Positions 7,886-17,211 of a DNA stretch of 64,000 nt are shown piece after piece. Source of the DNA: Algoriphagus aquimarinus. GTDB taxonomy: Bacteria; Bacteroidota; Bacteroidia; Cytophagales; Cyclobacteriaceae. The number at the start of each line of letters is the position of its first letter. Positions within the stretch are counted from its first letter, which is position 1. Below the pieces are notes generated by a model, which saw only the letters and a list, made by a program, of their open reading frames with translations, searched no databases and was not told where the DNA came from. The stretch is from contig NZ_VORW01000004.1 in assembly GCF_007997215.1 (NCBI RefSeq), positions 62,001-126,000 on the forward strand, in the 5' to 3' direction. The translations under genes and the position numbers were made by a program.

Positions 7886-8452
7886 ATGAAAATACTCGTC
7901 CTCGATAATTACGATTCCTTTACCTACAACCTGGTTTATATCGTCCGCCAACTTGGCTACGGAGCAGACATGGATGTCTTTCGAAATGACAAGATCAGCT
8001 TGGAGGATGTGGGGAACTACGATAAAATCATACTCTCGCCAGGACCAGGTGTCCCGGAGGATGCGGGTATTATGCCTGAGCTTTTGAAAAAATATGCCGC
8101 TACCAAGTCTATCCTAGGAGTTTGTCTTGGACATCAAGCTATCGGCGAAGCTTTTGGTGGTGACCTGACTAACCTTTCGGAGGTGCTGCATGGTGTGGCT
8201 TCTACGGTTAAAGTAGAAGAAGACTTGCTTTTCAAAGACGTTCCCGATACTTTTAGTATTGGCAGATATCACTCTTGGGTTATCAATGAGAATACCCTTT
8301 CTCCAGACCTGGAAGTGATCGCGCGAACACCGGATAAGCAGATCATGGCGATTCGACACAAAAAGTACGATGTACGAGGATTGCAGTTTCACCCGGAAAG
8401 CATTCTGACTGAAAATGGAGTCCAGATTATCAAAAACTGGATGGAGAGCTAA
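7886..8452 (+). CDS. trpG: Anthranilate synthase component II (glutamine amidotransferase)
   Basis: A 188-residue class I glutamine amidotransferase that supplies ammonia to TrpE. The catalytic triad is visible: Cys80 in GVCLGHQ, and His169 and Glu171 in LQFHPES. The oxyanion region SPGPGVPEDAG is at 51-61. Length is typical for a stand-alone TrpG/PabA. It may also serve para-aminobenzoate synthesis, as amphibolic TrpG/PabA proteins do, since no pabA is visible here; that is only a possibility. It follows the four-helix-bundle cassette and a repeat-rich spacer. Confidence 0.95.
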   Translation: MKILVLDNYDSFTYNLVYIVRQLGYGADMDVFRNDKISLEDVGNYDKIILSPGPGVPEDAGIMPELLKKYAATKSILGVCLGHQAIGEAFGGDLTNLSEVLHGVASTVKVEEDLLFKDVPDTFSIGRYHSWVINENTLSPDLEVIARTPDKQIMAIRHKKYDVRGLQFHPESILTENGVQIIKNWMES

Positions 8453-8584
8453 GAAATAGGATCACCCAAACAATACCCACAACCATGAAATGAGCTTAAG
8501 AAATTTTTCATTAACAGATCAAGTTAAGATGAGGACTGCTTTTAAGCGCATTATATCTGACCTAAAAAATCAAAAAACAAACAG

Positions 8585-9595
8585 ATGAAAGAAATATTAA
8601 ACCATCTCATCGAGCACCGCACGCTTACCCGAGAAGATGCCCGTGAAGTATTGAAAAACATCACTTCCGGCACCTACAATCAGAGTCAAATTGCGGCCTT
8701 TATGACTGTGTATATGATGCGTAGTATTACCGTAGAGGAGCTTTCAGGTTTTCGAGATGCGATGCTGGAGCGTTGCATTCCTGTGGAAATAGCTGAATAT
8801 GATGCTATGGATCTTTGTGGCACTGGCGGAGATGGTAAAGACACGTTTAATATATCTACCCTTTCATCTTTCGTAGTAGCCGGAGCTGGTCAGAATGTTG
8901 CCAAGCACGGGAATACTGGCGTCTCTTCAATCTGTGGATCTTCAAACTTACTGGCATATTTTGGTTATGAATTTACCAGCGACATGGACAAAATCCGTCA
9001 AAGTCTCGATGAAGTTGGAATTTGCTTCCTGCATGCGCCGCTTTTTCACCCAGCTATGAAACATGTAGGGCCAATCAGAAAAGATCTTGGGGTAAAAACC
9101 TTCTTTAATATGCTTGGTCCGATGGTGAATCCGAGTTTCCCTAAAAAACAATTGGTGGGTGTATTCAGTCTGGAACTTGCCAGACTTTATGGATACTTAT
9201 ATCAGGAAATGCAGGGTAGATTTTCCATACTTCATGCCTTAGATGGCTACGATGAGATTTCTTTGACAGGGGATTTTAAAATGATTTCCAATGAAGGGGA
9301 AAAAGTTTTAAAGCCAGAGAATTTGGGTCTGGAAAAGCTAAAAGCAGAGTCAATCAGAGGTGGGGACACTATTCAAGAATCTGCTAAAATCTTTGAAAAT
9401 ATATTGAAAGGAAAAGGTACCAAGAGTCAAAACGCTGTAGTGTTTGCTAATTCAGCAGCGGCATTGGTCACTGCCGAAGAAGGACTTACTTTTCCAGATG
9501 CTGTCGCAAAAGCTGAAGAAGTATTGCTTTCAGGCAAAGCGTTGAACGTATTTGAAGGTCTTGTCAATCCTAAAACCAGTGTCTCTTTAGCGTAA
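8585..9595 (+). CDS. trpD: Anthranilate phosphoribosyltransferase
   Basis: A 336-residue enzyme that joins anthranilate to PRPP, giving phosphoribosylanthranilate. The PRPP-binding motif GTGGDGKDTFNIST lies at 79-92 and KHGN at 107-110, followed by TGVSSICGSSN, as in the family. The second half contains FNMLGPMVNP. Length is normal. It is separated from trpG by 132 nt in which I see no gene, terminator or promoter with good spacing, and is followed by trpC after 6 nt. Confidence 0.96.
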   Translation: MKEILNHLIEHRTLTREDAREVLKNITSGTYNQSQIAAFMTVYMMRSITVEELSGFRDAMLERCIPVEIAEYDAMDLCGTGGDGKDTFNISTLSSFVVAGAGQNVAKHGNTGVSSICGSSNLLAYFGYEFTSDMDKIRQSLDEVGICFLHAPLFHPAMKHVGPIRKDLGVKTFFNMLGPMVNPSFPKKQLVGVFSLELARLYGYLYQEMQGRFSILHALDGYDEISLTGDFKMISNEGEKVLKPENLGLEKLKAESIRGGDTIQESAKIFENILKGKGTKSQNAVVFANSAAALVTAEEGLTFPDAVAKAEEVLLSGKALNVFEGLVNPKTSVSLA

Positions 9596-9601
9596 AATCA
9601 T

Positions 9602-10423
9602 ATGAACATTCTAGATAAAATTATTGCTCAAAAGTACATTGAAGTTGCTGAGAGAAGCAGTTTGGCTCCAGTGAAACTTTTGGAGAAAAGCCCCTTTTTC
9701 GAAGGAAAAGTGGTGTCAATGAAGAAGTATGTGTGTGATCCTGAGAAGTCAGGAATTATCTCTGAATTCAAAAGAAAATCACCATCCAAAGGACTGATCA
9801 ATGGTGCTGCATCAGTGGAAGCTGTAAGTATTGGTTACATGCAGGCTGGAGCTTCAGCCTTATCGATTTTGACGGATACAGATTTCTTCGGAGGTAGCAA
9901 TGCTGATTTGAAGGAGGCGCGAAAGTTCAACTTTTGTCCGATTCTCAGAAAGGATTTTGTGGTGGATGAATACCAGATTCTCGAAGCAAAATCTATAGGT
10001 GCCGACTGTATTCTGTTAATCGCTGCAGCTCTTGAACCGGCTAGATTGAAAGAATTGGCTGCTTTTGCAAAAAGCCTTGGGCTGGAAGTATTGATGGAAG
10101 TGCATGACGGCGAAGAATTGGACCGAAGTCTCTGTGAGGACTTGGATCTAGTAGGAGTGAATAATCGTAACCTTAAAACTTTCGACGTGTCGCTTGATAT
10201 CTCTATGGAATTGGTGAGTCGCATTCCTTCATCTTTTGTGAAAATATCCGAAAGTGGGATCTCCTCGCCAGAGACGTTGGTGACGCTTAAAAAAGCAGGA
10301 TTCGATGGTTTCTTAATCGGTGAGAATTTCATGAAATTTTCTCGTCCCGAACAAGCAGCTTACACTTTTATCAAAGAGTATAAGAAGTTGCTGGCGAAAG
10401 AAACAGCGCTGAACAACGCCTGA
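9602..10423 (+). CDS. trpC: Indole-3-glycerol phosphate synthase
   Basis: A 273-residue TIM-barrel enzyme that closes the indole ring from the linear CdRP intermediate. The signature SEFKRKSPSKG is at 54-64, with the catalytic Glu and Lys in it. LRKDFVVDEYQI carries the second catalytic Lys, and LVGVNNRNLKTF the conserved Asn/Arg pair. The C-terminal phosphate-binding part reads ISESGISSPE and GFLIGENFM. Stand-alone form, not fused to TrpF. It overlaps no gene and lies 6 nt after trpD and 26 nt before trpF. Confidence 0.96.
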   Translation: MNILDKIIAQKYIEVAERSSLAPVKLLEKSPFFEGKVVSMKKYVCDPEKSGIISEFKRKSPSKGLINGAASVEAVSIGYMQAGASALSILTDTDFFGGSNADLKEARKFNFCPILRKDFVVDEYQILEAKSIGADCILLIAAALEPARLKELAAFAKSLGLEVLMEVHDGEELDRSLCEDLDLVGVNNRNLKTFDVSLDISMELVSRIPSSFVKISESGISSPETLVTLKKAGFDGFLIGENFMKFSRPEQAAYTFIKEYKKLLAKETALNNA

Positions 10424-10449
10424 TCTATCGAAAAACTAAAAAGATACAG

Positions 10450-11097
10450 ATGCAAATCAAAGTCTGTGGCATGCGTGAGCGGGAGAATATCCTAGCATTG
10501 GAGCGGGAAATTGCTCCGGATTGGATGGGGTTGATTTTCTATCCCAAGTCTGCTCGTTTTGTAAATAATGCAGAATCGTTGCCAAAGACAAACCTTCGGA
10601 AGGTTGGCGTGTTTGTCAATGAAAGTGAAGAAGAGATACTGAAGAAGGTTGGTGAATATGGGCTTTCAGCGATTCAATTGCATGGCAAAGAGTCGGTGGA
10701 GTTTGTGGAAGCTTTGGCACAGAAAACGAAAAAGGAAATCTGGAAAGTCATCTCTGTGAAAGACACGATTGATTGGGATTCATTGAGGGGATATTTGCCA
10801 TTTATCAGCAAGTTTCTTTTCGATACAGCCACCGTCGCGCATGGAGGATCTGGGAAGAAGTTTGATTGGAGCGTATTGGAATCCTATCCTTTTGACAAGG
10901 GATTTTTGCTCAGTGGAGGATTGGATGAGTCATGTGCGGACGAAGTTTTGGCCTTGGTTGCAAAAGTGCCACAGCTGGAAGGAGTGGATTTAAACTCCAA
11001 GTTTGAGGTCGAGCCAGCATTGAAGAATATTGAAAAACTGAAGAGTTTTAAGAAAAGGTTACTTGGTCAGGAAGAAAAACCAACAACCGATAACTAA
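10450..11097 (+). CDS. trpF: Phosphoribosylanthranilate isomerase
   Basis: A 215-residue TIM-barrel isomerase that catalyses the Amadori rearrangement of phosphoribosylanthranilate. The general base Cys7 lies in IKVCGMRE, and the general acid Asp in LFDTATVAHGGSGKKFDW. The C-terminal phosphate-binding segment is FLLSGGLDESCADEV followed by GVDLNSKFE. Normal length with a short charged C-terminal tail. It sits in the operon between trpC and trpB, 9 nt before trpB. Confidence 0.95.
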   Translation: MQIKVCGMRERENILALEREIAPDWMGLIFYPKSARFVNNAESLPKTNLRKVGVFVNESEEEILKKVGEYGLSAIQLHGKESVEFVEALAQKTKKEIWKVISVKDTIDWDSLRGYLPFISKFLFDTATVAHGGSGKKFDWSVLESYPFDKGFLLSGGLDESCADEVLALVAKVPQLEGVDLNSKFEVEPALKNIEKLKSFKKRLLGQEEKPTTDN

Positions 11098-11106
11098 CAA
11101 CAAGAG

Positions 11107-12285
11107 ATGATCAAAGTAGATGAAAAGGGTTTTTACGGCAAGTTTGGTGGAGCTTACATCCCCGAAATGCTGCATCCGAATATCGAAGAACTGAAAGAAA
11201 ACTACGAGGCCATCATGGCTTCACAGGAATTTCAGGATGAATTCAGAGGTTTGCTGAAAGATTATGTTGGTCGTCCGACTCCACTATATTTTGCTTCCCG
11301 ACTTTCGGAAAAGTATGGTGCCAAAATCTATCTCAAGCGCGAAGATCTTTGTCACACTGGCGCTCACAAGGTGAACAATACCATTGGTCAGATCATCTTG
11401 GCAAAGAAGCTTGGCAAAAAGCGGATCATTGCTGAGACTGGAGCTGGTCAGCATGGTGTGGCGACGGCGACTGTTTGTGCGCTGATGGGCATGGAGTGCA
11501 CCGTTTATATGGGGGAAATTGACATCGCGCGGCAGCATCCTAATGTGGAACGGATGAAGATTTTGGGAGCAAAAGTTGTTCCTGCTACTTCAGGCTCGAA
11601 GACGCTCAAAGATGCGACCAACGAAGCCATGCGTGCTTGGATCAACAATCCTGTGGACACACATTACATTATCGGATCGGTGGTGGGGCCACATCCTTAT
11701 CCAGAGATGGTAGCGAGATTTCAATCCGTGATTTCGGAGGAAATGAAATGGCAGCTGAAAGAAAAAGAAGGTAGAGAAAATCCTGATATCGTGATCGCTT
11801 GCGTAGGTGGAGGATCAAATGCTGCGGGTGCTTTTTACCATTATTATAATACTCCTGAAGTAAGGTTAGTGGCAGCGGAAGCGGCTGGGTTGGGTGTTTT
11901 ATCTGGTAAATCAGCAGCGACTACTGTTCTTGGAACTCCAGGTGTTTTGCATGGATCCAAAACTATCCTGATGCAAACGGAAGACGGGCAAGTTGTGGAG
12001 CCACATTCTATTTCCGCAGGTTTGGACTATCCTGGAATTGGGCCAGTTCATGCGCATCTATTTGATGTGGGAAGAGCGGAATTCGTGGCTGTAGAAGATA
12101 AGGATGCCATGGCAGCGGGAATTGAACTCAGTCAATTGGAAGGAATTATTCCTGCAATCGAGTCAGCTCATGCGCTGCATGCCCTGAATATGATCGAATA
12201 CTCCAAAGAAGATGTGATCGTAATCAATCTATCGGGAAGAGGCGATAAGGATTTGGATACTTATATTAAATGGGGTGGTTATTGA
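11107..12285 (+). CDS. trpB: Tryptophan synthase beta chain
   Basis: A 392-residue PLP enzyme that condenses indole with serine. The PLP Lys is Lys88 in HTGAHKVNN, the phosphate-binding loop is GGGSNAAG, and [12 protein letters not shown] and [11 protein letters not shown] are both intact. It is of the TrpB1 type with the standard N-terminal [11 protein letters not shown]. It should form the alpha2-beta2 complex with TrpA, encoded 205 nt downstream. The gap between trpB and trpA is unusually large for this operon and filled with repeated words. Confidence 0.97.
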   Translation: MIKVDEKGFYGKFGGAYIPEMLHPNIEELKENYEAIMASQEFQDEFRGLLKDYVGRPTPLYFASRLSEKYGAKIYLKREDLCHTGAHKVNNTIGQIILAKKLGKKRIIAETGAGQHGVATATVCALMGMECTVYMGEIDIARQHPNVERMKILGAKVVPATSGSKTLKDATNEAMRAWINNPVDTHYIIGSVVGPHPYPEMVARFQSVISEEMKWQLKEKEGRENPDIVIACVGGGSNAAGAFYHYYNTPEVRLVAAEAAGLGVLSGKSAATTVLGTPGVLHGSKTILMQTEDGQVVEPHSISAGLDYPGIGPVHAHLFDVGRAEFVAVEDKDAMAAGIELSQLEGIIPAIESAHALHALNMIEYSKEDVIVINLSGRGDKDLDTYIKWGGY

Positions 12286-12490
12286 TTTAGGAATTATGAT
12301 TGACGATTTACGAGATTATTTTGAACCTCAAACGTGATTTATAGAATTGAGCATTTAATGAAATTAATTTCGAATGAAGAACGTCGAATGATCAAGTTCG
12401 AAGTCTCAAAACTTTCCAGCCTTACCACACTCCAACCTTTCGACCTAATATTCCAATCTTTCAATCTTTCAATTTTCCAATCAAAGCAAA
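12286..12490 (+). repeat. Repeat-rich spacer between trpB and trpA
   Basis: The last 60 nt (about 12430-12482) consist of reiterated short words such as CCAATCTTTCAATCTTTCAA and TTTTCCAATC. These are the same words that form the right end of the four-helix-bundle cassette at 7827-7880. The first 45 nt (ATTATGATTGACGATTTACGA) resemble the spacer after trpA. The region may be a solo remnant of the same kind of element. A 60-codon open frame crosses it but looks like chance. Confidence 0.5.
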
Positions 12491-13264
12491 ATGAACCGAA
12501 TACATACCTTATTTGAAACCAAAAAAGCTCGCGTGCTGTCGATCTACTTCACTGCTGGTTTTCCGGCGCTGGAGGATACCTTCCCGATCATGGAAGCTGC
12601 ACAGGCTGGCGGAGCAGATATTATAGAGATTGGGGTACCGTATTCTGATCCGGTGGCTGATGGTCCAACGATTCAGGATAGCAATATGATTGCACTGGAA
12701 AATGGGATTTCTCTCAAAAAAATCTTTGATCAGCTGAAAGGCTTTCGTGCCAAAATCCACATTCCAGTAGTGATGATGGGTTATTTGAACCCAATCATAC
12801 AGTACGGGATGGAAGCTTTTTGCCAGAAATGTAAAGAGGTAGGAGTGGACGGCTTGATTTTGCCTGACCTGCCTATGCAGCAATATCAGGATGATTATAA
12901 GGAGCTTTTTGAGCAGTATGGTCTGGTGAATACCTTCTTGATTTCACCACAAACCAGCGAAAAGCGTATTCGTGAAATCGACGAAAACACCAGCGGCTTC
13001 ATCTATATGGTGTCCTCACACAGTACCACAGGAGCGAAAACGGGGATAAGCGAAGAGCAGATTGCCTATTTTGAGCGTGTAAAAGCGATGAATCTGAAGA
13101 ATCCTAGGCTGATTGGTTTTGGGATCTCCGATTCGGAGACCTTCACCACCGCCTCGAATTATAGTAACGGCGCCATCATTGGCTCGGCTTTCATCAAGAC
13201 AGTAAAAGATTCTAAAAACCTGAGCGAAGACATTCAGAAATACATTCAATCAGTCGTTAATTGA
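12491..13264 (+). CDS. trpA: Tryptophan synthase alpha chain
   Basis: A 257-residue TIM-barrel subunit that releases indole from indole-3-glycerol phosphate and channels it to TrpB. The two catalytic acids correspond to Glu46 in IIEIGVPYSDP and Asp57 in VADGPT. The phosphate-binding segment reads GFGISDSET, followed by GAIIGSAFIK. Length is typical. The ATG at 12491 follows the repeat-rich spacer. A mirror-like A/T-rich stretch (TTGAAAAATTG words) follows its stop codon. Confidence 0.96.
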   Translation: MNRIHTLFETKKARVLSIYFTAGFPALEDTFPIMEAAQAGGADIIEIGVPYSDPVADGPTIQDSNMIALENGISLKKIFDQLKGFRAKIHIPVVMMGYLNPIIQYGMEAFCQKCKEVGVDGLILPDLPMQQYQDDYKELFEQYGLVNTFLISPQTSEKRIREIDENTSGFIYMVSSHSTTGAKTGISEEQIAYFERVKAMNLKNPRLIGFGISDSETFTTASNYSNGAIIGSAFIKTVKDSKNLSEDIQKYIQSVVN

Positions 13265-13379
13265 AAAATTGAAATATTCAAATATTGAAAAATTTCTCTT
13301 CCTCAAACATCGTATTTGTAATTAGGCCTCAACACTTTGAAGTGCCTCGTAATTCGTAGTTCATAAATCGTACTTAAAA
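13265..13379 (+). repeat. Repeat-like spacer between trpA and the DAHP synthase gene
   Basis: The spacer begins with TTGAAATATTCAAATATTGAA-like words that are the opposite-strand form of the TTTCAAT words found at 7850-7880 and 12450-12482. It ends with TCGTAATTCGTAGTTCAT, another low-complexity word family of Bacteroidota spacers that also appears as its reverse complement near 12296-12318. I see no terminator, so the DAHP synthase gene is likely still in the operon. Confidence 0.45.
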
Positions 13380-14399
13380 ATGATTATCCAACTTCAACCC
13401 GATATTTCCGACAGCCAAAAAGACAAATTGATCCTTGAGGTCAATGGGGTAGGCTATAAAACCACAGAAGTAAAAACCCAATTGGGTTCTTATCTGATTG
13501 GTATCGGTAAAAAGGAATTCGATATCCGTAAAATCGGCCAGATGGACGGTATTATCGATATTCACATCGTCTCTGATGAGTACAAGTTGGTATCGAAAAA
13601 GTGGAAAGCCAAGCCAACATCTGTTGATTTGGGTGATGGTATTTTCATTAAAGAAGGAGAAATGGCCGTGATCACTGGTCCTTGCTCCATCGAGACGGAA
13701 GAGCAAATCCGTGCTGTAGTGGCGCACTGTGTAGAGAATGATATCAAGATGATGCGTGGTGGCGTATTCAAACCTAGAAGTAGCCCGTACGCTTTCCGTG
13801 GCTTGGGATTGGATGGTTTGAAGCTATGGCATAAAATCGCCAGCGAAGCTGGAATTAAGATAGTTACCGAAGTGATGCAAACTTCGCAGATCGAAGAAAT
13901 GTATCCGTACGTGGATGTCTATCAAGTGGGCGCTAGAAATTCCCAAAACTTCAACTTGCTCGATGAACTGGGAAAAGTAGATAAAGCTGTGATGATCAAG
14001 CGTGGGATTTCAGGCACGATCGAGGAACTTTTGCAGTCCGCCGAGTATGTGTTTTCAGGAGGAAATGAGAAACTGATTCTTTGCGAAAGAGGAATCCGTA
14101 CTTACGAGCGAGCTTCCAGAAATACATTGGATCTGAATGCTATTCCGATTTTGAAAGCGAAATCACACCTACCGGTGATCGTGGATCCTTCGCATGGGAT
14201 AGGTATTCGTGCCTATGTGCCTCAGATGGCACTAGCAGGTGTGATGTCCGGAGCAGACGGGATTATCTATGAATCTCATGAAGTTCCGGAGAAAGCTTAT
14301 TCCGATGGACAGCAGACGCTTGACTTCGCCCAAAGTGCAAGACTTGCCGGCTGGATCAGAGAGAGTTTCGCGATGCGAAAAGGATTTGATTTGTTGTAA
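13380..14399 (+). CDS. aroF: 3-deoxy-7-phosphoheptulonate synthase (DAHP synthase, type I-beta)
   Basis: A 339-residue enzyme that condenses phosphoenolpyruvate and erythrose 4-phosphate, the entry step of the shikimate pathway. Residues 1-70 form a ferredoxin-like N-terminal domain, as in Thermotoga-type enzymes where it gives feedback control by aromatic amino acids. The barrel shows GPCSIET (about 100), RGGVFKPRSSPYAFRG (about 125-140), KRGISG, and the metal-binding ICERG and DPSHGIG motifs. Placement at the end of the trp operon ties chorismate supply to tryptophan need. The gene symbol follows common use for this subfamily; aroA/aroG are also used. Confidence 0.93.
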   Translation: MIIQLQPDISDSQKDKLILEVNGVGYKTTEVKTQLGSYLIGIGKKEFDIRKIGQMDGIIDIHIVSDEYKLVSKKWKAKPTSVDLGDGIFIKEGEMAVITGPCSIETEEQIRAVVAHCVENDIKMMRGGVFKPRSSPYAFRGLGLDGLKLWHKIASEAGIKIVTEVMQTSQIEEMYPYVDVYQVGARNSQNFNLLDELGKVDKAVMIKRGISGTIEELLQSAEYVFSGGNEKLILCERGIRTYERASRNTLDLNAIPILKAKSHLPVIVDPSHGIGIRAYVPQMALAGVMSGADGIIYESHEVPEKAYSDGQQTLDFAQSARLAGWIRESFAMRKGFDLL

Positions 14400-14484
14400 A
14401 AAGTTCTTTCAAAAACAGCAGAGTCTTTAGCCTATGAATGTTTTTGGAGCTGGGTTTATGTGCTCTTGAAAAATAAAAGAATGA

Positions 14485-14529
14485 TTCCAGGAGGAAAGCT
14501 CAATTACTACGATGAAGCTCCTCCTGGAA
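14485..14529. terminator. Strong hairpin between the trp operon and the convergent NTF2-like gene
   Basis: A perfect 10-bp stem (TTCCAGGAGG at 14485-14494, CCTCCTGGAA at 14520-14529) with inner partial pairing. It lies between convergent genes. Neither strand has a clean U-run immediately after it, so it may end transcription in a factor-assisted way or protect mRNA 3' ends. Confidence 0.4.
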
Positions 14530-14553
14530 ATAAAAAAATTTTGTTTGGTATTT

Positions 14554-15072
14554 TTAGCGTGGAATTTCTGTTTCCTCCATTTCCACTGCTGCTTGCTGTA
14601 ATTCCATGAGTGCAAGTGTCATAGGAGTGCTATCCCAGTAGCCATAGGCTTTTACGATTTTTCCATCTACAAACTGGGACGTGATATGTATTGGCATTTC
14701 AAAAGTTTCGCCACTTGCTGCGATTGTCCCTTTCCATAAACCCCAGAAATTCACCCATGTTTCCCCTTCGTCAGTCTCTACCATCTCAAGTTCGTCTTTA
14801 TCTCTTACGAATGAGTAAGAGGATAGTGGCTCAATTGTTAGTTTTTGGCCAGCAATGATTTCTTGGATAGAGGAAGGGTTATTTTCTGTAGTATTAAAAA
14901 ATATGGTAGCTCCATCTGCATAGTGAGCTGCATATTCATCCCATTCTCCATTGACATAATTTCCGATTATGGATTTAACCGTGTCAATCTCCGGAGACTG
15001 TTGTGTATAGCGTGATTTGGTAGTGCATCCAATTGTGAGTAGGAGCAATCCAAGGAAAAATACATTTTTCAT
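14554..15072 (-). CDS. NTF2-like (SnoaL-type) lipoprotein
   Basis: I start it at the ATG at 15072, giving MKNVFFLGLLLLTIGCTT, a lipoprotein signal with lipobox TIGC. The longer frame from 15138 would add 22 residues before the signal and is unlikely. The mature part (about 155 residues) reads like the NTF2 cone fold. VKSIIGNYVNGEWDEYAAHYADGA is its helical start, and a WGLWKGTI and VDGKIVKAYGYWD beta-sheet end follows. These are typical of SnoaL/DUF4440-type proteins. Function is unknown; small-molecule binding in the periplasm is inferred from the fold. Confidence 0.75.
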   Translation of the reverse strand: MKNVFFLGLLLLTIGCTTKSRYTQQSPEIDTVKSIIGNYVNGEWDEYAAHYADGATIFFNTTENNPSSIQEIIAGQKLTIEPLSSYSFVRDKDELEMVETDEGETWVNFWGLWKGTIAASGETFEMPIHITSQFVDGKIVKAYGYWDSTPMTLALMELQQAAVEMEETEIPR

Positions 15073-15264
15073 AGGTGTAGTATATAAAATGTGAAACTTC
15101 AGAATTGTCTTTAATCCTAGTAAGTTGTACTTCTTCAAGCAATGTTAAAAATGAACTGGTATGAACGTATGCTATTACTGTCCCATCTACAGGAAATATT
15201 TCCCGGGGCATGTTTTAAATACAAGAAATTGATCTTCAAGTCTATCTAATTACTACATTTAGGA

Positions 15265-17211
15265 ATGAAGCATTTTTTTTTCCTAGGTTTTTTTTTGATT
15301 TCCACTGCTGGGTTTGCGCAAATCCAAGGGATAAATGGATTTTTCCAGTACCAAGAGGTTTTTGTAGAAACAGATGATTTTCAATCGGATTACCTTGAGA
15401 AATTAGAAAATGCTGTAGCAGGGATACAAAGAGATTCCACACTTAGATTGAAAGTTCTAAATGATCTAGGATACTATTATCATACCCGTAATCTCAAGCT
15501 AGCGCTGGAATACATAGAGCAGGGATTAGAAGGAGCTAGAGCAATAGGAGATGAATATTGGGAAGGCAAGCTGATGGTTTCTCAGGGAGCTATTTTGCTG
15601 CGAATGGAGGAATTGCAATTCGCTGAGAATGTGCTCAGAGAAGCTATTCTCAAAATCCCTGAAAGAGAAACGTGGTTATTGTATACCAATTTGGGATATG
15701 TGTACGAGCGAAAAGGAATGCTCGGCGAAGCTTTTGTCTACGCTTCCAAAACCTTGGAGATTGGAGAAAAGTATGGAGATAGCAAAGCCATCGCCATGGC
15801 TTATTCCGACATGAGTAACCTTTTTTGGAAGCAGGGTAAGTTTGACGCGGCGTTGAACTATGGGCTGAAATCACTCGAGATATTTGAAAAAAGAGGTCTT
15901 AAGGATCTGGATTACGACTTTACGCTCCATTTAGTAGGGCAATACATGGTCGATTTGGATAGGCCAAAGGAAGCACTAGACTACTTCCAGCATTCAGTGC
16001 AATTGGGAGAGCGCTATGGTTTTTATAATAATCTGAGCGATACTTTTATTGCGCTAGCGAATTTACAAGCTAAAATGGGTGATTTTTCCGATGCCCATAC
16101 ATCAGGCTTAGAGGCGCTACGTTATGCTGAATTGCTCAACAATGATTTTATGATTATGAGGTCTTATTTGGCTTTGGGTAAAGTCAGTAATGCGTCAAGA
16201 GATTTCTTAAAGGCATCCGATTATTTGGAGACTAGTATTATTGAAGCAACTGAGAACTTTGGGGATAAATTTTATTTGAGTTTGGTCTATGAGGAGTTGA
16301 GTAAAGCCTATGAGGGTTCCGAGTCATTTCAAAAAGCCCTTACTGCTTCAAGGAAATCTGATGAACTCCGCAGGGATGTTTTTACTGCAGAGGCAGAGGA
16401 GCAAATATCCTTATTGCAGACTCAAATGGATGTAGCCCAAAAGGAAAATACCATTAAGCTTCAGGAAGCCGACTTGAGTAGAAATCGGATCCTTGAGGTT
16501 TTCTATCTGACACTTGCTGGAACTCTAGTCGTCTTTTTATTTCTGCTTTATCGAGTCTTCCTGCGAAAAAAGAAGTACAGCACACTACTGGAAAAAAAGA
16601 ATGAGGAGAAAGAGTTTCTACTTAAGGAAATCCACCATCGAGTAAAAAATAATCTGGAAACCATCTCAAGCTTGCTAACGCTTCAGATTGCTAAAATCGA
16701 AGATCCAAAGTTCAAGCAAGTAATGGAAGAAACCTATACAAGAGTCCAAAGCATGGGAATGATTCACCTTAGTTTGTACAAAGAAGGTAATCTGAAGCAG
16801 GTGGAAATGAAGGGGTTTTTTGAAGGTTTGGGTAAATTTATCCTAGATACTTTTGATGCTTCGGAAAGGATTGATTTTTCTACGGAAATGAATTCTTTGG
16901 AATTGGACGTGGATGTAGCAATTCCAATTGGGCTCATAGTAAATGAACTGATATCCAATTCTCTTAAATATGCTTTCCCTAGACATAATACAGGTCAAAT
17001 TTGTGTTAGCTTGAATGAACGAGATGGTAATCTTTTCTTGAAAGTTTCTGACAATGGCGTCGGGATCATGGAAAATTCCACGACAAAGGGTACCGGCTTT
17101 GGAAGCGAGTTAATTAGCCTACTAACGCGTCAATTGGACGGAGAAATGACCTTGGTGAATAACTCTGGTACTGCATTTTCTTTTGAATTTTTACTTAATA
17201 AAGCAGCATGA
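15265..17211 (+). CDS. TPR-containing sensor histidine kinase (HisKA_2 type)
   Basis: A 648-residue membrane kinase. The signal peptide (MKHFFFLGFFLISTAGFAQ) is followed by a tetratricopeptide-rich periplasmic region (about 50-390; repeats such as LLYTNLGYVYERKGMLGEAF). A coiled-coil and one transmembrane helix (about 409-431) precede the cytoplasmic kinase. The phosphoacceptor lies in LLKEIHHRVKNN (His457), the mark of HisKA_2 kinases. ATP-binding N and G boxes are NELISNSLKYAFP and DNGVGI. Its gene overlaps that of the following regulator by 4 nt, so they form a two-component pair. The signal sensed is unknown. Confidence 0.92.
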   Translation: MKHFFFLGFFLISTAGFAQIQGINGFFQYQEVFVETDDFQSDYLEKLENAVAGIQRDSTLRLKVLNDLGYYYHTRNLKLALEYIEQGLEGARAIGDEYWEGKLMVSQGAILLRMEELQFAENVLREAILKIPERETWLLYTNLGYVYERKGMLGEAFVYASKTLEIGEKYGDSKAIAMAYSDMSNLFWKQGKFDAALNYGLKSLEIFEKRGLKDLDYDFTLHLVGQYMVDLDRPKEALDYFQHSVQLGERYGFYNNLSDTFIALANLQAKMGDFSDAHTSGLEALRYAELLNNDFMIMRSYLALGKVSNASRDFLKASDYLETSIIEATENFGDKFYLSLVYEELSKAYEGSESFQKALTASRKSDELRRDVFTAEAEEQISLLQTQMDVAQKENTIKLQEADLSRNRILEVFYLTLAGTLVVFLFLLYRVFLRKKKYSTLLEKKNEEKEFLLKEIHHRVKNNLETISSLLTLQIAKIEDPKFKQVMEETYTRVQSMGMIHLSLYKEGNLKQVEMKGFFEGLGKFILDTFDASERIDFSTEMNSLELDVDVAIPIGLIVNELISNSLKYAFPRHNTGQICVSLNERDGNLFLKVSDNGVGIMENSTTKGTGFGSELISLLTRQLDGEMTLVNNSGTAFSFEFLLNKAA

